In this document: positions 1-8,850 of the stretch, piece after piece | How the letters are laid out: the number at the start of each line of letters is the position of its first letter | Numbering within the stretch: the first letter of the stretch is position 1 | Origin: Nostoc sp. MS1 | GTDB lineage: Bacteria > Cyanobacteriota > Cyanobacteriia > Cyanobacteriales > Nostocaceae | DNA length: 64,000 nucleotides | Direction: 5' to 3' | NCBI RefSeq assembly: GCF_019976755.1 | Contig: NZ_AP023441.1 | Coordinates: 6,631,501 to 6,695,500, forward strand | Position numbers and translations under genes: made by a program | Notes under the pieces: generated by a model | Told to the model about the DNA's origin: nothing | The model's database searches: none | What the model saw: the letters and a program-made list of their open reading frames with translations, nothing else

Positions 1-773
1 TCTTGAATATTCCGATATTTATTTTTGTATTCTTTCAAAGCTTGTCCTTCTAATTCGGAAATATTTGCACTAATAGAAAAGAGTTGGGCGAATATGCGGA
101 CTAAAGCTTTAATAGTATCTTCGTCACGCGCAGCCCAAATATAAAGAGGACTAGCTTTTTTATAGTTGTCACGTAAATTATTTAATTGTTCTAGCTCTTG
201 GTCTCTTTTTTTAGTTTTCGCAACTATGTTTGCATCCTTTCTCGAAGTTAATTTGTTGCGTTTCATATAAATTTCAATTTCCTTGTCATATTTTTCTAGG
301 ATGCTTTCTTTCCTATCACATAGTTTTTCTAGTTCTTCATCTAAAGTTTCACGGAATTTTTGTTTACATTCCTTAATTGCATCCAAACCACTTTTGACTT
401 GCACAGGATATAAATAATCTTCGTGTTCTATAATTACATCCCATTTCCACTTCACATCAGCATTACTATTAGGTTATGTTTGCCAAGCTTTAATTTTTGG
501 TAAGGCATTTAAAGCGCAAAGCAGAATATCTACTGTCCATTGTCCTATTTCATGCTCTGGAGTATTAATGTCATAAAATGTCCCAGAGGTTTGTTTACAT
601 AATAAGTCTACGAAATCTTGAGGTTGTGAGTAACAATTACCAAAAATACCGTATTCATCTTTGTCTATTTGACCTGTGATTACTTTTCGCGGTGGTTCGG
701 TAATTAAAGATAATTCATTATCCTTGTTGGAATTGTTAGGTTGAGAATTAGTGCGTGGAATAAGAATACCCAT
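1..773 (-). pseudogene. Nuclease-like protein of the R-M remnant, interrupted by an in-frame stop
   Basis: The reading frame opens with ATG at 773, meets TAA at 474-476, and then stays open in the same frame to the window edge, so one gene appears to be cut by a nonsense codon after 99 residues. Just past the stop the frame encodes WKWDVII, then YPVQVKS about 14 residues on, a spacing that fits a PD-(D/E)XK-type nuclease core (D...QxK). A long charged, coiled-coil-like stretch follows. It lies 22 bp downstream of the methylase remnant on the same strand, so it was probably co-transcribed as a restriction or accessory subunit. I do not recognise the exact family; the nuclease reading is inference. 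The gene runs off the window. A sequencing error at the stop is possible. Confidence 0.6.
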
Positions 774-795
774 GAGTTTTTCTATTTTGTTGAAA

Positions 796-3192
796 CTAAT
801 TTGTTTGTGATGCTGTTAAACCAGGAATAGTAGCAGTGCTATTGATTGTGGGTTTTCCGGCTTTACGAGTCTTTTTAGTATTTCCTTTTGTTTTGGATTT
901 ATCTGCACCTTTACCGCCTAAAATTTCGGCTTCGGCGCGTTTTTGGTTTAAATCAAGCAAGCGTGCTAAAACTTCATCGTGGATTTCTTCGCGCCAACGA
1001 TAACGCCAGGGTTTTTTCTTTTGTCGTCCACTGCTGTTTTCTGTGTCTTCTTCCTCTTCGTAGTCGAGGATAAAATCGCAGTCGGTGGGGATATCAGACC
1101 AGCCGTAAGCGTCGAGGACGGCTTTATCCATTGCGGTGTGGAGTTCGCGTAGTTTGAGGATTTCCGGGTCGTATTCGTCGGGGTCGTGGAAGCGGTTGTA
1201 GGTGTCGGTGAGTCCTTGGTTGTTGCGAACCATCAAGGCGGCGCGGTATTCGTAGTATTCTTTGCCTATGGCTTCTAGGGTGGGATCAGTTTCCCAGTTT
1301 TCGGGGAAGGGGAAGGTTTGCAAACAATCAGAGGGAGCGTAACGAATGTCGTCTTTCATCGATGAACTAAAAAGTTTTACCCATATCTCATGGATACGAG
1401 ATTGAAGTACAGCAAAACCAGAGTCAAGCTCTGTGGCAACGACCACATGAGGCGAGGCAATAATTGTATTAGCAGGAACAAACACAAAGCTTAAATATGA
1501 GGAAGTAAAAGGATGCGCTAAACATCTTCTTTTACCTAAAATGGCTTGTTGCATTTCAGTTCGGACTCGCCAAAATTGCCACCAAGGATGAGCAGCCACT
1601 TCTTTAGATTTAGTAGCCCTTTCTACCTTAACTTTTTGTTCACATATATGTAATAAATCTGGCCAATCAGATGCTTCCTCCTTACTCATGTTTCCAAAAC
1701 TTATTACATACTTTGAAGTTATATGTCTTGGATGAGTAAGTATTTCTTCTCCTCCTAAATATGGAAATATTCTTTCTGCATTTCGTTTATCTTTATTAAT
1801 TAGCCTGTGCATTTCTTCTATAGGGTTAGCATCTGCAATATCATCAGCAAATAAAAACCCTTTTCCGTATGGTTCTTGCCCTTTAAACGATAAATATTTA
1901 TTTAAGATTAACTTGTTTGGTTCTTCGCTACTTCCCATATGGAGTAGATACGCAGTTATATTCGTTACAATATTCTTATCAAGAAGACATTTAGAATATG
2001 ATGATTTTTTTATTACATGAATAATACTAACAACAACAGCAGCCGAGCCTGTCCACTTAATTCTTTTATTAGCATTATAAATAGTTCCTCCACTACGACA
2101 TATTTGCATCAAACCTGCATGGCGAGTATCACCTTGTGATATGGTATTGGTTGCTATAAGACCTGTAGACCCTCCATTACGTAATAATGAAAAACTCCGT
2201 CTGAAAAAATAGGCAACATAATCTGCTTGTCCTCCTGACTCAGGAAATATATATAACAACCAATCCAAGTATTCTTTTCCAAAGCTACTAGATATTTTTC
2301 TTCCACCTAAAAATGGGGGGTTTCCTACAATTGCATCAAAACCTGGATTATCTCTATCAAATACCTCTGGAAATTCAATCTCCCAATTAAACGGTTTCAC
2401 AGGTTTATCTGCTTGACGTAATTTTTTACTAATACTTAAAACTTCTGCACTCTCATCTGGATTTCGCCGCCATTTAAAATACTTCTGAAATAATTCATCG
2501 CGCCCCTCTTTCCTCGCTTTATCTTTCTCCGCCGCAAAGAAAGAAGCAATCACTAAATCACCTTTGAGACGAGCATCATGTAATAATTCCTCAGTTGCTT
2601 GATAAAAATCACGCTTGGCATCGTAATTATCATCACCTAAACTTTGAATTTCATCACGGTTAAACTTAACCTTATTTATCTGCTCATTAAATAAAGGCAA
2701 TTCTTTATCATCATAGGTAGTATCTTTTTCCCAGTTAAACTTAACAAGTTGGTCACGGGTTAAACCTACCAACGAATCACCACATTTCAACGCATGGTCT
2801 AAAAATGTAAAAGGATGCTTTTTCGCTAAAGTTACCAACCACAAAGATAACTTCGCCAAATTCACCGCAAACGGGTTTTTATCCACCCCATACAAACAAC
2901 GCTGCGCCACCAAACGCCGCGCATAAAGTAACGGTTCTTCATCCGATGGCACTTCTGAAATCATGCCATGTTGATTCCAAGCTTCCACCAATTTTTCAGC
3001 TAACTGACGACAAGCTTCCACCAAAAACGCGCCTGACCCTACGGCTAAATCGCAGACTTTCAAAGCCAAAATTTGCTCTGGTGTGGGACGTTCACCCAAT
3101 GCTTCCAAAACAGGTCTGAGGGTTTCTTTAACTATCGGTTCGGTCAACGCACGAGGATTATTATTCAGATAGTCGCCACAAAGTTTCCACAA
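796..3192 (-). pseudogene. N-terminally truncated N6-adenine DNA methylase (Eco57I/type IIG-like)
   Basis: This 798-residue frame keeps the methylase core: motif I (CDLAVGSGAFLVEACRQ) near residue 50 and the catalytic motif IV NPPF (DAIVGNPPFLGG) near residue 290. These are typical of Eco57I-type adenine methylases of large R-M or DISARM-like systems, which usually carry several hundred residues before motif I. The C-terminus (AMDKAVLDAYGW, a basic KKPWRYRW segment, then a Lys-rich tail) is also typical. The only start is a TTG at 3190-3192, which lies inside a CRISPR repeat on the other strand. The frame is closed upstream by a TAG at 3202-3204, also in the repeat. Recognisable homology begins only about residue 13 (near 3156). 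The gene therefore looks decapitated by a deletion that joined it to the array. It would have been cargo of the transposon and is probably inactive. Confidence 0.8.
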
Positions 3193-3263
3193 CCATCCCG
3201 GCTAGGCGTGAGATGAAAAAGTTTCAGTTATTAGGTGGGTTGAAAGTAGTAAATGCTTGGTAT
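3183..3263 (+). CRISPR. Two degenerate type V-K repeats and a 17-nt homing spacer
   Basis: Repeat 1 (3183-3219, 37 nt) starts GTTTCCACAACCATCCCGGC and ends TGAAAA. Compared from memory with the Scytonema hofmannii CAST repeat it differs at about 5 of 37 positions. One base later comes a shortened, atypical repeat (3221-3246) that keeps the GTTTCA start and the GGTGGGTTGAAAG end. It is followed by the spacer TAGTAAATGCTTGGTAT (3247-3263). This spacer is the exact reverse complement of 3493-3509 outside the element, preceded there by a GTG PAM on the minus strand. That layout (atypical repeat, short guide, target next to the element end) is the delocalised homing crRNA described for V-K CASTs. 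No ordinary spacer lies between the two repeats, so the array has collapsed. Confidence 0.85.
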
Positions 3264-3375
3264 TTCAGTTTTAGACCTGAAATAAAGATTACAGATAGAA
3301 TTTTGAGAGCTAATGTAACTCAAAATCAAGCGTAGCCGAATGAGTGCTATTCTGTGACTGCGTATGGTAAAAAAG

Positions 3376-3451
3376 TTTGACAAATAATGTGTCGCTAAAC
3401 GATCTTTGACAAATAATGTGTCGCCACAGTCAAATAATTTGTCGCTCTACA
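3376..3451 (-). repeat. Three TnsB-type end repeats and terminal TGTA of the transposon
   Basis: The 20-mer TTTGACAAATAATGTGTCGC occurs twice, at 3376-3395 and 3405-3424. A third, diverged copy (AGTCAAATAATTTGTCGC) is at 3428-3445. Read from outside on the minus strand the end is TGTAGA followed by GCGACAAAT. Short arrays of GACAAAT-TGTCG repeats next to a TGT terminus are what TnsB binds in Tn7-like and V-K CAST elements. Copies are spaced 29 and about 23 bp apart. A 5-bp target duplication would begin at 3452, but the partner end is outside the window. Confidence 0.82.
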
Positions 3452-3463
3452 CGAAACAACAAA

Positions 3464-3488
3464 AAAGGCTTGGTCAACCCAAGCCTTT
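3464..3488 (-). terminator. Rho-independent terminator between the CAST target and the insertion point
   Basis: A perfect 10-bp stem (AAAGGCTTGG/CCAAGCCTTT) has a 5-nt loop and, on the minus strand, a run of six T. It would end a transcript that runs leftward past the CAST target site. No protein gene for such a transcript is visible, so its source is unknown. Confidence 0.65.
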
Positions 3489-3492
3489 ATGT

Positions 3493-3512
3493 ATACCAAG
3501 CATTTACTACAC
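3493..3512 (-). other. Chromosomal target (protospacer plus GTG PAM) of the homing spacer
   Basis: On the minus strand, GTG at 3510-3512 is followed directly by the 17-nt match to the spacer (3493-3509). GTG satisfies the GTN PAM of Cas12k. The transposon end at 3451 is 58 bp past the PAM, close to the 60-66 bp insertion offset known for the S. hofmannii CAST. The match ends after 17 nt. Known V-K elements usually home to tRNA gene ends, but no tRNA is recognisable here; the target sits just before a terminator hairpin. Confidence 0.82.
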
Positions 3513-4616
3513 CAAATCTAATTTAAACCTTCTATGACTTTAGTTCATCTGCCTTTAGGCTGTATTCAAATACTTATATAACTGGTATGGGATAACTTAG
3601 TTACACGCAAAAAAAGATTTAGCTCTAAACCACATCATGATAACTGCTGTGCTTAACAACTGAGTTCTTAACTTAAGCTATCTTCATTTTGCTGATTATA
3701 TTTCTTTCGTTATGTCTTCTCAAAGATATCAATTTTTATATTTATTACTCACAAAAATATAATTAATCTAAAATAGAGACACAAATCATAATTCAGCCTC
3801 TGTATTTACCATATATCATGAATTTATTTCTTAATAGATAAGAGTTTATCTATCTAATAGGTGTAGACAAGAGACTATATATTCGCTAATGTTACAAATT
3901 TTGTAATAAAAATCATAATTTTGCTTGTATTGGATACTTCAGTCCAAAATCTATAGTCGTGCAATTAGCTTGTTAAAATAATTGACCAATATACTAATTA
4001 AGTAATAGGTCATAACAAGACTATAAAAAACTATTTTTTTGAATAAATTAATTTCCACAAATTTATGAGGCTATAGGTTAAAAAATAGAGGCTTTAACAT
4101 CTATTGACTGATTTGAGTACCTTTTAAAAAGAAAACCCTGGCTTACACTCCAGGGTAAACACACGTTTTTCAGGCATTAACAGGTAAAAGCATAACTTTT
4201 TTATTTTTTTCTTACTCCCGTCTAAAGTAAGAGATTCTATAAATTACGTAATAAGATTGATTCGGACTAATCTTCCAACAGCTAAAACAATTGGGATTAG
4301 GATTATATACCATTGATATTTGATTTTTAATTGTCACTTTCAATAATCAAATCTGATTTATCTATAAAAGTTGGGTTGAGGTGATTATTTGAGAAGAGAC
4401 AAAATAATTAAAAAACAATCACAAAACTTGAGTGTAAAGGTTTATTCAAAAGTCATTGCCAAGAAATTGATACTCCATTCTTCGCTTGTTATCTATTAAT
4501 ATTTTACACATGCTACGCAAATAAAAATCAAAGTCTGATTTATGTCTGTGTCGTGGGGTTGATGTGTTTCATTGTGGGTTTTTGAGAAGATATTTAATAC
4601 TTAACTAAGATTTTTT
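3513..4616. other. Long AT-rich intergenic region with one further terminator-like hairpin
   Basis: No convincing coding frame, tRNA or repeat was found over 1.1 kb. The only clear structure is a hairpin at 4135-4156 (ACCCTGG/CCAGGGT, 8-nt loop) followed on the minus strand by a T-rich tail. Together with the terminator at 3464 it suggests leftward transcription of something untranslated. The stretch also supplies the upstream region of the GAF gene at 4617. Confidence 0.5.
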
Positions 4617-5153
4617 ATGACAGATATAGCTCTACCCGGAACAATCCAAAGTGTTCTCAATAAATATAGTGACCCAGATGCTCTATTTTCTGCATTACTG
4701 CCGATACTTGGGCAAGTGTTAAACTGCGATCGTTGTTTTCTGTACCTACGCCATCCTGAAGCTAAACTGGGTAGAATTACTCACATCTGGCGGCGTAATC
4801 CTGATATTCCAGATATTGGTGATCCTGAATGGGAATTAGAACCCCCATCATTACCACAGGAAGACCCCATGTTTGCAGCTGCGTTGCGAACAGACCCCTC
4901 TATTTACGTTGAGGATGTGGAAACCGCAGACCCCACAGTGCTGAACAAGGATTTTGAACGCCGCAGCTTTGGTCATCGAGCGCTGATTCATGCCCATCTA
5001 TGCCACAATGGTCAACTCTGGGGAGTTTTACAGCCTTGTGTGTTTAGTCAAAGTCGTGTTTGGTCAGACTCAGACCGCGCTATTGTGACTCAGCTAGAAA
5101 ACCAAATAGTACCTGCGGTTGTGGAATATGTGAAAAAGTCAATAGTTCAATAG
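4617..5153 (+). CDS. GAF domain protein
   Basis: A 178-residue soluble protein made almost entirely of one GAF domain. Marks are the LLPILGQVLNCDRCFLYLRHP segment near residues 27-46 and the closing pattern LCHNGQLWGVLQPC...RVWSDSDRAIVTQLENQI. GAF domains bind small ligands or bilins and usually sit in signalling proteins. Here no kinase, cyclase or effector domain is attached, so it may act as a free sensor or partner. A Cys in the last strand could in principle hold a bilin, but the CBCR signature motifs are not obvious. The ATG at 4617 has only a T-rich leader and no strong ribosome site. It stands alone between long spacers. Confidence 0.75.
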   Translation: MTDIALPGTIQSVLNKYSDPDALFSALLPILGQVLNCDRCFLYLRHPEAKLGRITHIWRRNPDIPDIGDPEWELEPPSLPQEDPMFAAALRTDPSIYVEDVETADPTVLNKDFERRSFGHRALIHAHLCHNGQLWGVLQPCVFSQSRVWSDSDRAIVTQLENQIVPAVVEYVKKSIVQ

Positions 5154-5298
5154 TTCACAGCTCATAGTTTGCAGCGTTTAATTTGTGTTAGCTCACTAAT
5201 GACCTATAAGTATTTAAAAATGTTGTTAACTCCTCTGTGAACATGGGACTTGTAAGTATATACTTAAGTAGGTACGGAAGTAGCTAGGTACTTGCTAT

Positions 5299-5631
5299 TT
5301 AATACAGGTCAGCTTTGATTTTTATTTTTCCTACAGACCTACCAACTTTTTCCCAAGCTCTAGCTGTTTCTATGTCGTGCCAGTCAGAGCGCAGAGTTTC
5401 TGCTTTTTCATAACAAATTTGCGACATAATCTTGAGTATCTCTGACACATTCATGCTATCTAGTATGGCTTGAATGTCTTCTTTGCCATACATTTTGCCG
5501 TTTCTATCGTCCGCATCTAGTCCCATAGGTCGCTGAAAATTTATATTTTCCAGATATATTTGGATGATACCTGGATTGTATCTATCTTCATATAATGCAA
5601 TGGAATGAGATAAACCTGAGCTTAACAACAT
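5299..5631 (-). CDS. Hypothetical protein, 110 aa
   Basis: I do not recognise a family. The protein is soluble with no signal peptide or membrane segment. The N-terminal half is rich in aromatic and polar residues (DRYNPGIIQIYLENINF). The C-terminal half is predicted mostly helical and charged (EILKIMSQICYEKAETLRSDW). It lies alone between the GAF gene and the TPR gene, facing left. Frame and base composition match its neighbours, so it is probably real, but nothing in the context suggests a function. Confidence 0.5.
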   Translation of the reverse strand: MLLSSGLSHSIALYEDRYNPGIIQIYLENINFQRPMGLDADDRNGKMYGKEDIQAILDSMNVSEILKIMSQICYEKAETLRSDWHDIETARAWEKVGRSVGKIKIKADLY

Positions 5632-5781
5632 TTAGGTATATATCTTCTGATTAATCCAATTGTTTAATTAAGACAAATACCGTACTCTATTATTAATGAT
5701 GTTTAAACTACTCCGACTAGTAGCTGGGCAATTTATGCCTACATCATAGTTTTGATGGAGTGTAATAACACGAAAAAATAG

Positions 5782-7599
5782 ATGAATGCTGACTATTTTT
5801 TTAACCAAGGATTATCCGATAACTTATCGAGAGAATATCAAAGAACTGCTACTGCTGGCACTAAGTCAACCAATCGGAGGGCTGATGCGGAAAACTACTG
5901 TAAGCGTGGTGTTACTTTTAGCCGTGACCTGAAAGATTATCAAGGAGCGATCGCCTTTTTTAATCTGGCAGTAGAAATTAGACCAAATTATGCTGAAGCC
6001 TATTATCATCGGGCGAATGCTCGTTATTGTCTAGCAGATTTTGCAGGCGCGATCACCGATTATGACCGGGCATTACAAATAAATCCTACATACGCAGAAT
6101 ATTATTATTGTCGAGGTAATACATATTTGGCTCAAGGTGACTATGACCGAGCCATCGCTGACTATATCAGCACTATCGAGTTTGACCCTCTGTTAGCTAG
6201 TAATATTAATGAAGATATTGCCCACGCCTATTATTATCGGGGTGTGCAGAATAGCGATCGCGGCAATTATCAAGAAGCGATCACAGATTTACAGCAAGCT
6301 TTACAATGGCATCCTTATTTTGCCCCGGCTTACAGCATTCGCGGGAATATTTATTACAACTTGGGAGAATATTGTCAAGCCATCACCGACCACGAACGAG
6401 CAGTACAATTAGACCCCAACCTAGCAGAAGCATACCAAAACAGAGGTAATGCTCACTACGCCTTGGGAGCTTATCAAAAAGCGATCGCCGATTACAACCG
6501 CACAATAGAAATTAATCCCAACCAAATGGGAGCCTATTATAATCGCGGCGTAATCAGTTTTTGTCTCAACGATTATGAGCAAGCCTTCGCTGATTTCAAC
6601 CAAGTCTTAAAGTTCAATCCCAAAGATGCGCAAGCCTATTATCAACGGGGACTAATCCACGAGGCTAGGCAAGATTACCACAGCGCATTGGCAGACTATA
6701 ACCAAGCACTACAACTCAACCCAGAACTAGCAATAGTCTATGGTGTACGTGCTAATATTTACCGTCAACTAGGAGACTATCCTAGCGCCTTAGCAGATAG
6801 TAATCGCTTACTGGAATTACAACCCAACTCCGCCGCCGGATATTGCGATCGCGCTACATCTCGTCGGTGTTTAGGCGATTATCGCGGCGCAATTGTCGAT
6901 TATAATCAGGCATTACAAATTAATCCGAATATTGCTGAGGCTTATTACGGTCGAGCTATTACCCATGAGGCCTTACAAGATTTGATTGGGGCTATAGCAG
7001 ATTATACCCAGGCAATCCGCATATCTCCTGATTATGCCCCAGCTTATTGTAATCGCGGCAATGCCCGTCGCCAGTTGGGAGATGCTAAGGGAGGGTTAAC
7101 AGACTACAATCAAGCTTTAAGTATCAATCCTCAACTGAGCGAAGCCTACTATAATCGAGGTTCCCTGCACTACGACCAAAAAAACTATCGCAGCGCGATC
7201 GCCGATTACACCCAAGCTTTGCAGATCAAACCAGAAAATGCCACTTATTATAGCGATCGCGCCCACGCCCGTTATGCCCTGGAAGACTATCATGGAGCAG
7301 TAGCAGATTATACTCAAGCGATTGCCATTAACTCCAGTTACGCAGAAGACTGGTATAACCGTGGTCGTAGCTATTTACTCTTAGGGTATTTAGAAGAAGC
7401 ACTAGCTGACCTCAACCAAGCCCTCAAATTTCAACCCCACTGGGCTTCAGCCTACCTCCTACGAGCCGATATTCTCCGCAATCGAGGAGACTATCAAGCG
7501 GCGATCGCTGACTTCCAAAAATCTGCTGACCTTTATGCTCAAGAAGGCAACATGCAAAATCACCATCAAATTCAGGAAATCATCGCTGGAATGAAATAA
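5782..7599 (+). CDS. Large TPR-repeat protein
   Basis: A 605-residue protein. After about 40 residues it consists almost wholly of 34-residue tetratricopeptide repeats of the form AYYNRGN...GDYQ-AIADYNQALQINP, about 16 units. The regular W/Y-G-A-P positions show a continuous superhelix, normally a protein-interaction scaffold. There is no signal peptide or membrane segment, so it should be cytoplasmic. Near-identical units (DYNQALQLNP, DYTQALQIKP) indicate expansion by internal duplication. Partners are unknown. A perfect hairpin lies just downstream, and rpiA follows in the same direction 120 bp later. Confidence 0.9.
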   Translation: MNADYFFNQGLSDNLSREYQRTATAGTKSTNRRADAENYCKRGVTFSRDLKDYQGAIAFFNLAVEIRPNYAEAYYHRANARYCLADFAGAITDYDRALQINPTYAEYYYCRGNTYLAQGDYDRAIADYISTIEFDPLLASNINEDIAHAYYYRGVQNSDRGNYQEAITDLQQALQWHPYFAPAYSIRGNIYYNLGEYCQAITDHERAVQLDPNLAEAYQNRGNAHYALGAYQKAIADYNRTIEINPNQMGAYYNRGVISFCLNDYEQAFADFNQVLKFNPKDAQAYYQRGLIHEARQDYHSALADYNQALQLNPELAIVYGVRANIYRQLGDYPSALADSNRLLELQPNSAAGYCDRATSRRCLGDYRGAIVDYNQALQINPNIAEAYYGRAITHEALQDLIGAIADYTQAIRISPDYAPAYCNRGNARRQLGDAKGGLTDYNQALSINPQLSEAYYNRGSLHYDQKNYRSAIADYTQALQIKPENATYYSDRAHARYALEDYHGAVADYTQAIAINSSYAEDWYNRGRSYLLLGYLEEALADLNQALKFQPHWASAYLLRADILRNRGDYQAAIADFQKSADLYAQEGNMQNHHQIQEIIAGMK

Positions 7600-7606
7600 T
7601 TCAGAT

Positions 7607-7633
7607 GTTGACGGTTAACTGTTAACCGTCAAC
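7607..7633 (+). terminator. Perfect inverted repeat after the TPR gene
   Basis: GTTGACGGTTAAC is followed after one base by its reverse complement. It resembles the ttgacag-type dispersed repeats of Nostoc more than a classical terminator because no T-run follows. It may still act as a transcript end. Confidence 0.4.
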
Positions 7634-7719
7634 AGTCAACTATCAACGATGGCGCGAATATAGTATAGTCTGCTGTGGATAGTGCCATCTGTTTAGTAAT
7701 TATTTCAGGAGTTTTGGGA

Positions 7720-8430
7720 ATGACCGTTTCAGCAGACCCCGTGACTTTGATGAAGCAAGAAGTGGGTAAAGCCGCAGCCGCCTTAGTAAAATCCGGCTCG
7801 ATTGTCGGATTAGGTACAGGGTCAACGACAGCTTACACAATTCAGTATTTAGGCGATCGCCTCAAGTCTGGTGAACTGACAGATATCGTCGGTATTCCTA
7901 CCTCATTTCAGTCAGAAGTACTGGCCAAGCAATACGGCGTTCCTCTTACCACCCTTGACGCTGTTGATCATATTGATATTGCCATTGATGGAGCTGATGA
8001 AGTTGACCCCCATAAAAACCTCATTAAAGGTGGTGGTGCAGCGCACACCCGCGAAAAAGTAGTTGATTATTTAGCCAATCAATTCGTTGTCGTTGTAGAC
8101 AGTGGTAAATTAGTAGACCGCTTAGGTGCTGTGTTTGCAGTACCAGTAGAAGTGATCCCAATGGCAATTACCCCAGTTACCAATGCAATTAAGCAACTAG
8201 GTGGTAAACCAGAACTGCGAATGGGTGTTAAAAAAGCCGGCCCAGTCATCACCGACCAAGGAAACTTTGTCTTAGATGTCCGTTTTGACTCAATTGACGA
8301 CCCAGTGAACTTAGAAAAAACCTTAAATAATATTCCTGGGGTTTTAGAGAACGGTATTTTCGTCAACTGTGCAGACATAGTATTAGTAGGCGAAGTCAAA
8401 GACGGTCAACCATTAGTACGACAGCTATAG
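7720..8430 (+). CDS. rpiA: Ribose-5-phosphate isomerase A
   Basis: Interconverts ribose 5-phosphate and ribulose 5-phosphate in the pentose phosphate and Calvin cycles, in the cytoplasm. The 236-residue product has the family motifs in order: GLGTGSTTAY (phosphate loop), DGADEVDP (catalytic acidic cluster) and KGGGAAHTREK. The start is set at ATG 7720 because a CAGGAG ribosome site lies about 8 bases upstream and the protein then begins MTVSADPVTLMKQ, as in cyanobacterial homologues; an earlier in-frame start at 7675 would add 15 unlikely residues. Length is normal for RpiA. A weak GGGTGTGGG/CCTACACCC hairpin follows. Confidence 0.95.
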   Translation: MTVSADPVTLMKQEVGKAAAALVKSGSIVGLGTGSTTAYTIQYLGDRLKSGELTDIVGIPTSFQSEVLAKQYGVPLTTLDAVDHIDIAIDGADEVDPHKNLIKGGGAAHTREKVVDYLANQFVVVVDSGKLVDRLGAVFAVPVEVIPMAITPVTNAIKQLGGKPELRMGVKKAGPVITDQGNFVLDVRFDSIDDPVNLEKTLNNIPGVLENGIFVNCADIVLVGEVKDGQPLVRQL

Positions 8431-8850
8431 AATTGAGGGTGTGGGTGTTGAAATTGCCTACACCCCTGATTATTTCTCAATATAATTCACATTCTTGAAG
8501 TGTTTGGATAAAGAGTCCATCTAAAGAATCTTAGAATTTGAACATCTTGCTTATACAAAACCAAAATATAAATTAAATCTGGATGCTGTTCAATAAGCTT
8601 TTCAAATATTTCTACCTGTAGAGAATAATAGCCGAGAGGTAAATATTCACATACTTAACAGGTTCAAGCCTGACTGTAATAAATAGCAGGCGATCGCACT
8701 ATCTTATTTGTAATTAATAAGACATCGGTTAGTATCATGTAAATGATGAGTCTTAACAAGTAATTTAAGATACCTGCTTAAATTTTCTCAAGTAATGGGT
8801 AATCTGAATAATAAGTACTTGCTTATTTGTAATTTCTTTGGGTTAACCCA
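8431..8850. other. Intergenic region, nothing clear
   Basis: About 420 bp between rpiA and the DUF4126-like gene. It holds the weak rpiA hairpin (8437-8466) and otherwise AT-rich sequence without a coding frame or recognised repeat. A promoter for the downstream gene is presumably near its right end but no convincing boxes were seen. Confidence 0.4.

Larger units (their letters stand above)
1..3451. mobile_element. End of a decayed type V-K CRISPR-associated transposon (partial, continues left)
   Basis: The outer boundary is placed at 3451, where the minus strand starts TGTAGAGCGACAAAT and runs inward through three end repeats. Inside lie degenerate CRISPR repeats with a homing spacer (3183-3263) and an R-M remnant as apparent cargo. 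In known cyanobacterial V-K CASTs, cas12k and the tracrRNA precede the array on the same strand; here the array abuts the truncated methylase, so that section is missing from this end. No tnsB, tnsC, tniQ or cas12k is present in the window. Whether they survive further left cannot be seen. The identification rests on repeat, spacer, PAM and end architecture together. Confidence 0.8.

Noticed and set aside
888..1073. Plus-strand open frame in the methylase region
   Set aside because: Antisense of the Lys-rich C-terminal tail of the methylase.
3452..4616. A tRNA gene as the CAST target
   Set aside because: No acceptor/T-arm pattern or GGTTCGA-like T-loop was found on either strand, so the usual tRNA target could not be supported.
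4617..5153. Bilin-binding cyanobacteriochrome GAF
   Set aside because: The typical chromophore-binding signature around the conserved Cys-His is not seen, so only a general GAF call is made.
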